A stretch of DNA of 64,000 nt from Alphaproteobacteria bacterium (GCA_021774445.1 JAJFJA010000055.1:1-64000), one strand, 5' to 3'. Positions 28,124 through 36,933 are shown, counted from the first letter of the stretch. Numbers and translations: made by a program. The notes: a model not told the origin generated them from the sequence alone.

Positions 28124-28831
28124 ATGGCAATTATCGAAGCCACGCTCGTGCCGGTCCAAGAGGGGGTGGCGCCCTTACGGCCGCGCAGTCTGCCGGACCA
28201 AGCCGCCGACGCCATCGTTCAAGCCGTCGCCAGCGGCGCGATCCGGCCCGGCGAGCGGGTCGTCGAGCAAAAGCTGGCCGCTGCCCTTGGTATAAGCCGC
28301 GTCCCGGTGCGCGAAGGGCTGCGTGTGCTCGCGGCCCAAGGGTTGGTAACGGTCACGCCGCATCGCGGGTGCCGGGTCGCCGAGTTCGACGAACAGGGCC
28401 TGCGGCAGCTCAAGGACGTCCGTGTCGCGCTGGAGCGGTTGGCCGCACGCGGTGCCAGCGCCGCCTATCGTACGAATCCGCAGGCGACGCGTCCCCTGCA
28501 TGATGTCGTCGGTCAGATGGCCGCCCTCGTCGAACGCGGCGATCGCTTCGCCATGAGCCGACTGGATCTGCAGTTTCATCGCGCGCTCTGGACCGTCGCC
28601 GGCAATGATATGCTGTTGCGATTATGGGAGGCCATATCGCGGCACATCCTTGTCATCTTTGGCCTCGAGACCGAAACCGAACGGGATTTCGCGGGTATCT
28701 ACCGGCAGCACGCCCATTTGCTGGCGGTGGTCGAAGCCGGCGAGCTTGCCGCGCTGGATGAGGAAATCGAGGGGCACATCAAACAACTTCGCCACATGTA
28801 CGCCGATCAAGACAGCCAAAAGACCAGATGA
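28124..28831 (+). CDS. GntR-family regulator, FCD type (first catabolic cluster)
   Basis: A 235-residue regulator with an N-terminal winged helix (about 20-90; ERVVEQKLAAALGISRVPVR, then VREGLRVLAAQGLV) and a C-terminal FCD helical ligand domain with the family metal-site pattern DLQFHRALW and a later H in GHIKQLRHM. It probably senses the cluster's substrate or an intermediate and controls the transporter genes that follow. The start lies right after a palindrome, so it is likely self-regulated and possibly translated from a very short leader. Its stop overlaps an ATG, and the next gene's ribosome site begins at its end. Confidence 0.93.
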   Translation: MAIIEATLVPVQEGVAPLRPRSLPDQAADAIVQAVASGAIRPGERVVEQKLAAALGISRVPVREGLRVLAAQGLVTVTPHRGCRVAEFDEQGLRQLKDVRVALERLAARGASAAYRTNPQATRPLHDVVGQMAALVERGDRFAMSRLDLQFHRALWTVAGNDMLLRLWEAISRHILVIFGLETETERDFAGIYRQHAHLLAVVEAGELAALDEEIEGHIKQLRHMYADQDSQKTR

Positions 28832-28842
28832 AGGAGGAAGCA

Positions 28843-29859
28843 ATGAAGAAGTATCTGCTGAGTTCCACAGGCGCCATTTTGGCCGCCATGCTTGCCGCGC
28901 CGGCTTTGGCGGGCGAGGGTGAAGTTCGCATTTTTACCTTCGAGGGCTACACCGACTCCGAATGGGTCTCGAAGTTCGAAGAACAATCCGGCTGTAAGGT
29001 TAGATCCACCTTCACCGGGTCGGTCGACGAGATGTTCGCCAAGATGCGCGGCTCCGACGGCGCCGACTTCGATCTGATTTCGATCGATACCAGCTTGTTC
29101 GGCCGTTACATCGAACAAGGCCTTATTCAGCCTTACGACATGTCCAAGATATCCAACACGAGCAACCTGTTGGGCGCTTTTCAATCGGTTGACGAGGCGG
29201 CCCATGACGGTGACGTCTATGGCGTACCGATCGCCTGGGGCTCGCTCGGCCTGATCTACGACAAGGATGAGGTCAATCCGCCGCCTACCTCGTGGGACAT
29301 ATTATGGTCGGAAGACTATGCCGGTCGTATCATCGTGCTCGACGATACCAACAACAACATCGTCAACACGGCGATCATTCTCGGCTTTGAGGATCCGTTC
29401 AATCTGAACGAAGAGCAGCTGCAGGCCGTTAAGGCGAAATTGATTGACCAAAAGAAATCCCTGATGAGCTACTTCGCCGGCTTTGAAGAAGGTAACAACA
29501 TTTGGGAAAGCGGCAACGCGGTCCTGATGTTTTCCATGGGCGAGTTCCAGGCCGTCGATCTGCGCGAGCGCGGTTACAACGTCGAGTACATCATTCCCGA
29601 TGAAGGCGGCGTCGGCTGGCTGGATACCTGGGCCTTGTCGACCGGTGCCTCCGATCTGGCGTGTGCCCATCAATATGTGAACTTCTACCTCGAGCCCTGG
29701 GTCGGCGAGCGCATGACCGAGAAATACGGTTACGGCAATACGACCTCGGAGACTCAAGGTCTCGACTATGCCAGCCGCCTCACATGGTTGGCGCCGCCGG
29801 AAGATCCGAACCGGCGGACGGAAGTGTGGAACGAGGTCAAGGCCACGCCCGTCCAGTAG
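28843..29859 (+). CDS. Periplasmic binding protein of a spermidine/putrescine-type ABC transporter
   Basis: A 338-residue PotD/PotF-like protein with a classical signal peptide (MKKYLLSSTGAILAAMLAAP, cleavage after ALA). The mature part begins GEGEVRIFTFEGY and has FDLISIDTSLFGRYIEQGLI and GGVGWLDTWALSTGA, where the Asp aligns with a polyamine-contacting residue of PotD. AAGGAGG five bases before the ATG at 28843 fixes the start. It follows the GntR gene. A perfect 12-bp hairpin follows the stop. Ligand unknown; family members bind polyamines, opines, thiamine, Fe(III) or other small cations. Confidence 0.92.
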   Translation: MKKYLLSSTGAILAAMLAAPALAGEGEVRIFTFEGYTDSEWVSKFEEQSGCKVRSTFTGSVDEMFAKMRGSDGADFDLISIDTSLFGRYIEQGLIQPYDMSKISNTSNLLGAFQSVDEAAHDGDVYGVPIAWGSLGLIYDKDEVNPPPTSWDILWSEDYAGRIIVLDDTNNNIVNTAIILGFEDPFNLNEEQLQAVKAKLIDQKKSLMSYFAGFEEGNNIWESGNAVLMFSMGEFQAVDLRERGYNVEYIIPDEGGVGWLDTWALSTGASDLACAHQYVNFYLEPWVGERMTEKYGYGNTTSETQGLDYASRLTWLAPPEDPNRRTEVWNEVKATPVQ

Positions 29860-29869
29860 GATCCGCTGC

Positions 29870-29906
29870 TCGGCCGGATCGCGCGACCACCGCCCGATCC
29901 GGCCGA
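29870..29906 (+). terminator. Perfect 12-bp hairpin after the binding-protein gene
   Basis: TCGGCCGGATCG (29870-29881) and CGATCCGGCCGA (29895-29906) are exact reverse complements around a 13-base loop, ten bases after the stop codon. No T-run follows. In ABC operons such a hairpin usually protects the upstream binding-protein message or lets only part of the transcripts continue. Confidence 0.65.
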
Positions 29907-29933
29907 CCCCGCGAGCTTCGGAATAAGGCGGCT

Positions 29934-31103
29934 ATGAAAATTACCGATGTCGAGTGCCATGTCTTGTTGGCGCCGAACTATAACCCTGCCTTTACCTCGT
30001 CGGCCCAGGACAGCTTCCTGGTTCTGATTCACACTGACGAGGGTCTGACCGGTATTGGCGAGTCGGACGTCAACCCCTGGATCGCCAAGGCCTGCATCGA
30101 GGCACCGGGCACCCACACCATGGGCATGTGTGTCAAAGACATGCTGATCGGTGCTGACCCCGGTGATATTGCGTCTTTGTGGCGCCGCCTCTACCTCGGC
30201 ACCGCGATGAACGGGCGCCGCGGCGCTGTCGTTCACGCCTTGGGCGCGGTCGAGATGGCGTTGTGGGATCTGCGCGGCAAGGCGGCCGATCGCCCGGTTT
30301 GCGACCTGCTGGGCGTTGTGCGCCCGGACCCGGTCATCCCCTATGCATCGCTCCAGCCGGCCGGCGACCGTTTCGAGGAATATCGCGACGCCCTTTGCGC
30401 CTCGGCGGAGCGCGCCAAGAGTCTCGGCTTCCGGGCCATCAAGAGCGAGGTGACCATGAACGGTCCTTACGCTCACAACAACCTGCACGAAAGTTACGAT
30501 CGCCACACCGAGGTCGTCGCGGCGGTGCGTGAGACCATCGGCCCCGACATGACTTTGATGGTCGATGTGCAATATCTCTGGCAGGATGCGGCGACCGCCC
30601 TATCGGTCGTGCGTGACTGGGCCGAGTTCGATCTCTTCTTCCTTGAGACACCGATTTGGCCCGACTACCTGGCGGAATATGCCAAACTCGCGGAGGCGGC
30701 GCCGATGCCGATTGCTGCCGGAGAGTGGCTCGCCACGCGTTACGAGTTTGAGGATTTGATGGACCGTGGCCATATTGGCGTGGCCCAGCCCGATGTCGGT
30801 CGTGTCGGCGGCCTCAACGAGGCGCGCGCCGTTTGCGATATGGCGCTGGAGCGCAACCTGACGATCGTGCCTCACTGCTGGAAAACCGGTGTATCCATCT
30901 CGGCGACCGCGCATATGGCTTTCGTGACGCCCCATTGTGCGTTCATCGAGTATCTGCCGCCTGAATTGTGCGAAGAGACCCTGCGCCGCGAATTGGTGGC
31001 CGAGGAACTCTCCCTGATCGACGGCACGATCGCCCGCCCGACCAAACCCGGTTTGGGTATCGAGCTGAATTGGGATGCGGTGAAGCGATACAAGGTCGCT
31101 TGA
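29934..31103 (+). CDS. Enolase-superfamily dehydratase/epimerase (mandelate racemase/MLE type)
   Basis: A 389-residue enzyme with an N-terminal capping domain (1-125) and a beta-barrel domain. Metal ligands are D211 (VDVQYLW), E238 (LETPIWP) and E264 (AGEWLAT). The Asp-His dyad of the mandelate racemase group is D287 (QPDVGRVGGL) and H314 (PHCWKTG). The usual second-strand KxK is K170-S-E172, which leaves only one lysine. Members dehydrate sugar acids or epimerise amino-acid derivatives. AAGG precedes the ATG by five bases. Placement between a binding protein and its ATPase ties the enzyme to the transported compound. Confidence 0.9.
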   Translation: MKITDVECHVLLAPNYNPAFTSSAQDSFLVLIHTDEGLTGIGESDVNPWIAKACIEAPGTHTMGMCVKDMLIGADPGDIASLWRRLYLGTAMNGRRGAVVHALGAVEMALWDLRGKAADRPVCDLLGVVRPDPVIPYASLQPAGDRFEEYRDALCASAERAKSLGFRAIKSEVTMNGPYAHNNLHESYDRHTEVVAAVRETIGPDMTLMVDVQYLWQDAATALSVVRDWAEFDLFFLETPIWPDYLAEYAKLAEAAPMPIAAGEWLATRYEFEDLMDRGHIGVAQPDVGRVGGLNEARAVCDMALERNLTIVPHCWKTGVSISATAHMAFVTPHCAFIEYLPPELCEETLRRELVAEELSLIDGTIARPTKPGLGIELNWDAVKRYKVA

Positions 31104-31104
31104 A

Positions 31105-32217
31105 ATGGCGCAGGGCGATGGCCGGCTGCAGATTGAGCGACTATCGAAAAACTATGGTGGGGTGCAGGTTCTCGACGCCGTCGAGCTAACCGTCGACGAC
31201 GGCGAGTTCTTGACGATCCTCGGGCCCAGCGGCTCCGGCAAGACCACGATCCTGCGGCTGATCGGCGGCTTCACCGAACCCAGCGGCGGCCGCATCACCT
31301 TCGGCGGCAGTGACGTAACCCACATGCCGATCTATCGCCGCCCCTTCAACACCGTGTTTCAGGACTACGCCCTGTTCCCGCACATGACGGTGGCGCAGAA
31401 CGTGGCTTACGGCCTGGTGGTACGGGGCGTCCCCAAGGCCGAGATCACGCCGCGCGTCGGTGAAGCGTTGGCGGTCGTCTCTCTTGAAGGCTTCATGGAC
31501 CGCTATCCCACCCAGCTCAGCGGGGGGCAACGGCAGCGTGTGGCCTTGGCGCGCGCGCTGATCTGCCAGCCGCGGCTCATTTTATTGGATGAACCCCTCG
31601 CCGCGCTCGACGCGGAGCTGCGGCGTCAGATGCGCGCCTTCCTCAAGTCCCTGCAGCGGCAGCTCCGGATCACCTTTGTCTTCGTCACCCATGATCAGGA
31701 AGAAGCGATCTCGATGTCCGACCGCATCTGCGTGATCAACCAGGGCAAGATCGAACAAATAGGCGCGCCGAAGGAGATTTACTACCGGCCGGCGACGCCG
31801 TTCGTCGCGACGTTCTTCGGCGACAACAATCTCTTGCCCGGCCACCTCCACCATGACCGTCGGGACACCGCCAACGTCGACACCCCCTTTGGTAAGATTG
31901 TGGTGCGCGATCCCCGCGTCGTCGATCTGCCGGCCAATGCGGCCATTACGATTGCGGTGCGTCCCGAGGCCCTGCACATCGTCGCCGCCTCTGGCGACGC
32001 GGCAACGCACGACAATCGATTTGCCGGACAGGTGCTATCGGTCGAGTTCGTCGGGGCGACCAGCCAGATAAGGGTCGCAGCCCCGGCCGCGCCCGATCAC
32101 CCGCTCTTGCTGAAGGTACCCAGCCTTGCCGGCGAAAGCGCGGTCAGGCCGGGCGACCAGGTCACCGTGGCCTGGCGCGCCCAGGATTGTGCCGTCCTGC
32201 CGGCAACGCTGGTCTAG
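31105..32217 (+). CDS. Spermidine/putrescine-type ABC transporter ATPase (PotA-like)
   Basis: Cytoplasmic ATPase of 370 residues with Walker A GPSGSGKTT, Q-loop FQDYALFPHMTV, signature LSGGQRQRVALARAL, Walker B LILLDEPLAALD, H-loop FVTHDQEEAISMSDR, and a C-terminal TOBE regulatory domain from about residue 280. It begins one base after the stop of the dehydratase gene. The N-terminal FGDNNLLPG region after the H-loop is typical of PotA/FbpC-type ATPases. Confidence 0.94.
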   Translation: MAQGDGRLQIERLSKNYGGVQVLDAVELTVDDGEFLTILGPSGSGKTTILRLIGGFTEPSGGRITFGGSDVTHMPIYRRPFNTVFQDYALFPHMTVAQNVAYGLVVRGVPKAEITPRVGEALAVVSLEGFMDRYPTQLSGGQRQRVALARALICQPRLILLDEPLAALDAELRRQMRAFLKSLQRQLRITFVFVTHDQEEAISMSDRICVINQGKIEQIGAPKEIYYRPATPFVATFFGDNNLLPGHLHHDRRDTANVDTPFGKIVVRDPRVVDLPANAAITIAVRPEALHIVAASGDAATHDNRFAGQVLSVEFVGATSQIRVAAPAAPDHPLLLKVPSLAGESAVRPGDQVTVAWRAQDCAVLPATLV

Positions 32218-32233
32218 CGGGGAGGAGAGGGGG

Positions 32234-33124
32234 GTGGCAGCGCTCTCGACCACTGGCCGCCCGGGCCATCCTGACCGCCGCCGTGGCTGGTTACATCTGT
32301 TTTGGCTGGCAACGGTTTACGGCATTCCCGCGATCCTCATTGTCTTGCCGCTCCTGACCTTCCTGATGTTCGGCTTTTGGTCGGTCGAGGAAGGCCGCAT
32401 CCTGCGCGATTTTTCTTTCGACAACTATTTCGCTTTTGCCGGTAACGAGTCCTACACCCGCGTTTTCACCGGCACTTTGTTTCTCGCGCTGCGCGTGATG
32501 ATCATCAATGTGCTGCTCGGTTTCGCCGTCGCCTATTTCCTGTCGCGCCTCGAAGGGCGCCTCAAATACGCGCTCGTGCTCGGGCTGATCGTGCCGCTCC
32601 TGATGAGCTACATTATCAAGATCTATGCCATCCGCGGCATTCTTGGGACCAGTGGTCTGCTCAACAAACTGCTGATCTTTCTAGGCATCCTGTCGCAGCC
32701 GTCGGACCTGTTCCTGTTCAATCTCACCGCCGTTCTGATCACCCTGTCGCTGGCCTTGTTGCCCTTCACGATCCTGCCGATCTTCATCGCGTTGGAGAAG
32801 ATTCCGGCCAATTATCTCGAAGCGTCGGCCGATCTCGGCGCCACGCCCTGGCAGACCTTTCGCCGGGTGACCCTGCCGATGGCACTGCCCGGCACCGTCG
32901 TCGGCGGCATGTTTTGTTTCGTCCTTGCGGTCGGCGACTTCCTGGCGCCCGAGTTGGTCGGCGGCACCCGTGGTTTTACCTATGGCCGGCTGGTATTCAG
33001 CCAATTCGGCATGGCCTTCAACTGGCCGTTCGGTGCCGCCTTGTCGGTTATTCTACTGATCGTTTCGCTTGGGGTGATCGTCGCGGCTGGGCGCCTCGGC
33101 AGTCCGAAGTGGCTCCGCCAATGA
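32234..33124 (+). CDS. Spermidine/putrescine-type ABC transporter permease (PotB-like)
   Basis: Inner-membrane permease of 296 residues with six membrane helices. It has the coupling loop YLEASADLGATPWQTFRRVTLPMALPG and the PotB-type stretch VLGLIVPLLMSYIIKIYAI. The GTG at 32234 is chosen because a strong GGGGAGGAGAGG run lies just upstream (about 32219-32230) and it gives the normal length; a longer frame would run into the ATPase gene. Its stop overlaps the ATG of the next permease. Confidence 0.92.
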   Translation: MAALSTTGRPGHPDRRRGWLHLFWLATVYGIPAILIVLPLLTFLMFGFWSVEEGRILRDFSFDNYFAFAGNESYTRVFTGTLFLALRVMIINVLLGFAVAYFLSRLEGRLKYALVLGLIVPLLMSYIIKIYAIRGILGTSGLLNKLLIFLGILSQPSDLFLFNLTAVLITLSLALLPFTILPIFIALEKIPANYLEASADLGATPWQTFRRVTLPMALPGTVVGGMFCFVLAVGDFLAPELVGGTRGFTYGRLVFSQFGMAFNWPFGAALSVILLIVSLGVIVAAGRLGSPKWLRQ

Positions 33125-33936
33125 ATGCCCTGCGCCTCGGCCAGCATGCCGCCATGGCGGCCCTTGCGATTGTGACGGCGATGGTTTTCGTGGCCCTCTA
33201 TGCGCCGATATTCTTGGTCGCCTTGCTGTCATTCTTCCGGCTCCGGCGCGGCGAGATTCAGTGGGACAGTTTCTCCCTGCAATGGTACGGCAAATTATTC
33301 TCCAACGAAGGTCTCGGTCAGGCCCTGGCCAACAGCCTCATTGTCGGTTTTGCCTCGGTGCTTATGGCCCTGGTGCTGGCGACTCTGCTAGCCTTCTACG
33401 TCAATGCGCGGCCGGGACTGCGCACGACGATCCTGCAATTCGTCATCTTCCTGCCTTTCTTGCTGCCGCCGATCATCACCGGCCTGTCGCTCTTGGTCTT
33501 TTTCAGCGAATGGGGGGTATCGCGGGGGTTGTTCACGGTCTCCATCGGGCACACCCTGTTTGTCTTGGCGCTCGCCTACCGCACGATTCTGACGCGGCTT
33601 CAGGGCCTCAGTCGCAACCTCATGGAGGCGTCGCAGGATCTTGGCGCCACCCGCTGGCAGACTTTCCGCTACATCCTGCTGCCGAACCTGAAACTGGCGG
33701 TGGTGACCGCCGGGCTCTTGGCCTTTGCTCTGTCATTTGACGAGACCATGATTACTCTGTTCCTTATTGGCGATACCAACACGTTACCGATTCGCCTGTT
33801 CGCCATGATGCGGGCCGGCTTCACACCGGAGGTCAATGCCTTGGTCACGCTCATCCTGGTATTCTCGATTCTGCTCACCCTGGTGATTGCCCGCTACGTC
33901 GGCCGCGGCGCCATCGGCGGGCGGTTCCGGCTATGA
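33121..33936 (+). CDS. Spermidine/putrescine-type ABC transporter permease (PotC-like)
   Basis: Second permease, 271 residues, with six membrane helices and the PotC-like FSLQWYGKLFSNEGLGQALANS region. The coupling loop is LMEASQDLGATRWQTFRYILLPN, followed by AFALSFDETMITLFLIG, a hallmark of PotC proteins. The ATG at 33121 overlaps the preceding stop (ATGA) and the gene's own stop overlaps the next ATG, so the four genes are translationally coupled. Confidence 0.93.
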   Translation: MNALRLGQHAAMAALAIVTAMVFVALYAPIFLVALLSFFRLRRGEIQWDSFSLQWYGKLFSNEGLGQALANSLIVGFASVLMALVLATLLAFYVNARPGLRTTILQFVIFLPFLLPPIITGLSLLVFFSEWGVSRGLFTVSIGHTLFVLALAYRTILTRLQGLSRNLMEASQDLGATRWQTFRYILLPNLKLAVVTAGLLAFALSFDETMITLFLIGDTNTLPIRLFAMMRAGFTPEVNALVTLILVFSILLTLVIARYVGRGAIGGRFRL

Positions 33937-34709
33937 GCGCCGCGGGCCAGCTTCGCGGGCGAACGGCGCTCGTCACCGGCGCCGGCCGTGGGATCGGTCT
34001 GGCGATTGCCCGGCGCCTGGGGCGGGAAGGGGCCAATATCGTGGTCGGCGATATCGACGCGGACGTCGCCAAGGATGCCTTGGCGGACAGCGATTTTCCG
34101 CATTTGGTCCAACCCTTGGATGTGCGCGACGAGGCGCAAGCGGCGGCCTTCGTGGCGGCGGCGGAGCAGCGCTTCGGCACGGTCGATATCATCGTCAACA
34201 ACGCCGCCGTTTTGGATATGACCCCATTTACCGATTTGACGATGGATCGGTTCCACAAGGTGCTCGCGGTAAACCTCGATAGCGTCCTGACCATGACCCA
34301 GGCCGCCGTGCCGGCGATCGAGCGCGCCGGCGGTGGTCGCGTGCTGAATATCGCCTCGATCATGGGACTGCGCGGTGCCAAGGACTCGATCCCCTATTCC
34401 ACGGCCAAGGGCGGCGTCATCAATCTCACCCGTTGCTTGGCATGCGAGTTGGCCGGCAAGAACATCACCGTCAATGCCATCGCCCCGGGTTTCATCGACA
34501 CCCGCATGGCGATCACCCGCACTGGCGATCACGAACACCAAAGCGAACTGTTCCAGAAATTCTACCTTGGCCACGGCAAGATCCCGCTGGCCCGCGCCGG
34601 CCTGCCCGACGACATCGCCGGCCCGGCCCTATTCTTTAGCGGCGACGACAGCCGTTACGTCACCGGCCAGACCCTTCTCGTCGACGGCGGCCTCTCGGCG
34701 ACCTTCTAG
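33933..34709 (+). CDS. Short-chain dehydrogenase/reductase, last gene of first catabolic cluster
   Basis: Classical SDR of 258 residues with TGAGRGIG (residue 15 on), DVRD, NNAAV, the catalytic Ser in NIASIMG, YSTAK, and the C-terminal YVTGQTLLVDGGLSATF. The acidic residue after the second strand (VVGDIDAD) suggests NAD rather than NADP. It overlaps the permease gene by four bases (ATGA), so it is part of the transport operon and probably oxidises the imported compound or a product of the dehydratase. Confidence 0.92.
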   Translation: MSAAGQLRGRTALVTGAGRGIGLAIARRLGREGANIVVGDIDADVAKDALADSDFPHLVQPLDVRDEAQAAAFVAAAEQRFGTVDIIVNNAAVLDMTPFTDLTMDRFHKVLAVNLDSVLTMTQAAVPAIERAGGGRVLNIASIMGLRGAKDSIPYSTAKGGVINLTRCLACELAGKNITVNAIAPGFIDTRMAITRTGDHEHQSELFQKFYLGHGKIPLARAGLPDDIAGPALFFSGDDSRYVTGQTLLVDGGLSATF

Positions 34710-34755
34710 TCCGGCCGCTCGTTTTTGATCGGCCCGGCCTAAGTCCCCACAGGCC

Positions 34756-34790
34756 TTGACAATCGGCTTCCATATAAGTGTACTACCATG
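34756..34790 (+). promoter_or_regulatory. Probable promoter of the second GntR gene
   Basis: TTGACA (34756-34761) is followed after exactly 17 bases by TGTACT (34779-34784), a four-of-six match to a -10 box. GTGTAC around it may also be an operator half. The GntR start codon is at 34812. The first GntR gene also has a perfect TTGACA upstream. Confidence 0.5.
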
Positions 34791-34811
34791 CAAGTTAACC
34801 GGGGATGATCA

Positions 34812-35585
34812 ATGGCCGGTCAGATAGACCTGGACCGCACGACGGTCGCCGATGAAATTGTCGCACTGTTACGCGACCGCATCGTTCGTGGCGAGCTCAC
34901 CCCCGGGGCGCAGCTGTCGGAAAATGAGATCGCTCAGCAGCTTGGCGTCAGCCGCACCCCCGTGCGTGAGGCGTTTATTCAGCTACGCGAGCAATCCTTA
35001 CTGCGGATCTTGCCGCAACGTGGCTCCTTCGTAGCGCCGATCAATCTGGGCCAGGTTGAGGATAGTTACTTCCTGCGGGAAACGATGGAGATACGCATCG
35101 TCGGTCTCGCCGCGAAGAATTGTAAGGCCAAGAATGCCGACCGCCTGCGGGCCATTGTCAATCGCCAACGCACGCTTCTCGACGGCGGATCGGATGCTGC
35201 GTTCGTCAAGGCCGATGACGCCATGCACCGCTATTTTTCGGAAATATGCGGCCGGCCGCGGGTCTGGAAGGTTATCAGCGACGCCAAGGTTCAAATCGAC
35301 CGGCTGCGCTGTCTAAACGCCCAGGATCAGAGCACGCGTGAGCGCATTGTCGGCGATCATGAGCGCATCGTCGACGCGGTCGTCGGCGGCGACGCGGATG
35401 CCGCAGTCGGCGCGATGACGCATCATTTGCGCCATATCCACAAGAATATCGAGCGCCTGGCACAACAGTTCCCCGGCTACATGGATGGGCAAAAATTCCC
35501 ATCGAGCCGGGCAGCGGAGGCCAGGGCACAAAGGGTCGGCGACATGACTGCTAGACGACGGACGGCAGATAACAATCAACCATGA
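34812..35585 (+). CDS. GntR-family regulator, FCD type (second catabolic cluster)
   Basis: A 257-residue regulator with a winged helix (about 10-80; LSENEIAQQLGVSRTPVREA) and an FCD ligand domain with the metal-site pattern DDAMHRYF and the HHLRHIHKNIE helix. The C-terminal 25 residues are charged and probably disordered. It lies immediately before the sugar-binding-protein gene and presumably controls the CUT1 transporter and catabolic genes to 44.5 kb. It is distinct from the first GntR in length and sequence. Confidence 0.93.
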   Translation: MAGQIDLDRTTVADEIVALLRDRIVRGELTPGAQLSENEIAQQLGVSRTPVREAFIQLREQSLLRILPQRGSFVAPINLGQVEDSYFLRETMEIRIVGLAAKNCKAKNADRLRAIVNRQRTLLDGGSDAAFVKADDAMHRYFSEICGRPRVWKVISDAKVQIDRLRCLNAQDQSTRERIVGDHERIVDAVVGGDADAAVGAMTHHLRHIHKNIERLAQQFPGYMDGQKFPSSRAAEARAQRVGDMTARRRTADNNQP

Positions 35586-35601
35586 TCGGAGGAACATACT
35601 G

Positions 35602-36894
35602 ATGACTATAGGCATATCGCTCTTGCGCAACGCGGCCTTGGGGGCCGTGGCCTTGGGATTGCTCGCTAGCGCGGCGGCGGCTCAAACCGAAGTCCGCATT
35701 TCCTGGTACAATGACGGCAACGAAGGGGAAGTGCTGCGTGATCTTCTGGACCGTTTCGAGGCCCAGAATTCGGACATCAAGGTGATCGTCGACACGGTTG
35801 CCTACAAGGCGATCCTGGAAAGTCTGCCGGTTCAGCTTGCTGCGGGTGAGGGCCCTGATATGGCCCGGGTAACCGACCTTGGTGGGCTTGCTCAACACTA
35901 TCTCGATCTATCCCCCTATCTCAGCGACACCGCCTATTGGGAAGAGAACTTCGGTCCCTTCCTGAATTGGCTGCGGCTGCCGGAAGATAGCGGGTCCATC
36001 CCCGGTTTCATGACCCAGTTGACCGTTACCGGCCCGTTCGCCAACAAGACGTTGTTCGATCAGGCCGGCGTGGCTCTGCCTGGCGATAGTGCGACTTGGG
36101 ATGATTGGGCGGTGGCGGCCAATCAAGTGGCCAAGAAGCTGGATATTCCGATTCCCATTGCCATGGATCGGTCCGGCCATCGCTTCGCCGGTCCGGCCAT
36201 CTCCATGGGTGCCAAGATGTTCAGTGCCGAGGGCGAGCCCGCGGTCGTTGACGATGGCCTCAAATCCATGGCCGAGCTTATCGTCAATTGGCACAATGAC
36301 GGCACCATGGCGAAAGAGCTGTGGGGGTCGGTCTCCGGCACGACCTATCTTGGCGCCAACGAGGATTTCGCCAACGCCAACGTCGTGTTGTATATGTCCG
36401 GCTCTTGGCAGATCTCTCAATTTGCCAACACCATCGGCGATGCCTTCGACTGGTGGGCGGTGCCGAATCCATGCGGCCCGGCCGCCTGCACCGGCATGCC
36501 GGGCGGCGCGGCGTTGGTCGCCCTGAAGACCACGGAGCAGCCCGAAGCGGTGGCCAAGGTAATGGAGTATCTCTCCAGCACCGAGGTGCTCAACGAGTTC
36601 TATGGCCGCACCCTGTTCGTGCCTGGGCATATCGGCTTGTCGAAATCAGGTGTCGACTTCGATACCGACAATCCCCTGGCCAAGCATGCACTGGAAACCT
36701 TTGCCGGCGGTGTGGCCAATTTGTCGCCGGTCGCGTTCGACCTGCAGGGTTATGTCTACAACCGGGTGATGTTCAACGCCATTATCAGCCGGCTGGGACA
36801 GGCTATCGTCGGGGAGATGACGCTGGATGAGGCCTACGGCCGCATCGAGAAGGACATTGAGCAGGAGATTGCCGAGCGCAAGCGCGGCGGCTGA
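35602..36894 (+). CDS. Sugar ABC transporter binding protein (CUT1 type)
   Basis: Periplasmic solute-binding protein of 430 residues, extracellular family 1 (MalE/UgpB-like), with a signal peptide ending ASAAAAQ-TEV. Mature features include ISWYNDGNEGEVLRDLLDRF, LAAGEGPDMARVTDLGGLAQ and MSGSWQISQFAN, which fit the sugar-binding group. GGAGGA lies eight bases before the ATG. It is followed by a perfect 11-bp hairpin before the permease gene. The sugar is unknown; neighbouring Gfo/Idh enzymes suggest an inositol-, glycoside- or uronate-like substrate. Confidence 0.92.
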   Translation: MTIGISLLRNAALGAVALGLLASAAAAQTEVRISWYNDGNEGEVLRDLLDRFEAQNSDIKVIVDTVAYKAILESLPVQLAAGEGPDMARVTDLGGLAQHYLDLSPYLSDTAYWEENFGPFLNWLRLPEDSGSIPGFMTQLTVTGPFANKTLFDQAGVALPGDSATWDDWAVAANQVAKKLDIPIPIAMDRSGHRFAGPAISMGAKMFSAEGEPAVVDDGLKSMAELIVNWHNDGTMAKELWGSVSGTTYLGANEDFANANVVLYMSGSWQISQFANTIGDAFDWWAVPNPCGPAACTGMPGGAALVALKTTEQPEAVAKVMEYLSSTEVLNEFYGRTLFVPGHIGLSKSGVDFDTDNPLAKHALETFAGGVANLSPVAFDLQGYVYNRVMFNAIISRLGQAIVGEMTLDEAYGRIEKDIEQEIAERKRGG

Positions 36895-36904
36895 TTGCTC
36901 AGCC

Positions 36905-36933
36905 GAGCACGGGCGACACCCTCGCCCGTGCTC
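36905..36933 (+). terminator. Perfect 11-bp hairpin after the sugar-binding-protein gene
   Basis: GAGCACGGGCG (36905-36915) and CGCCCGTGCTC (36923-36933) pair exactly around a 7-base loop, ten bases after the stop. No T-run follows. Position and form parallel the hairpin after the first binding-protein gene at 29870-29906 and suit an mRNA-stabilising or attenuating element. Confidence 0.7.
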
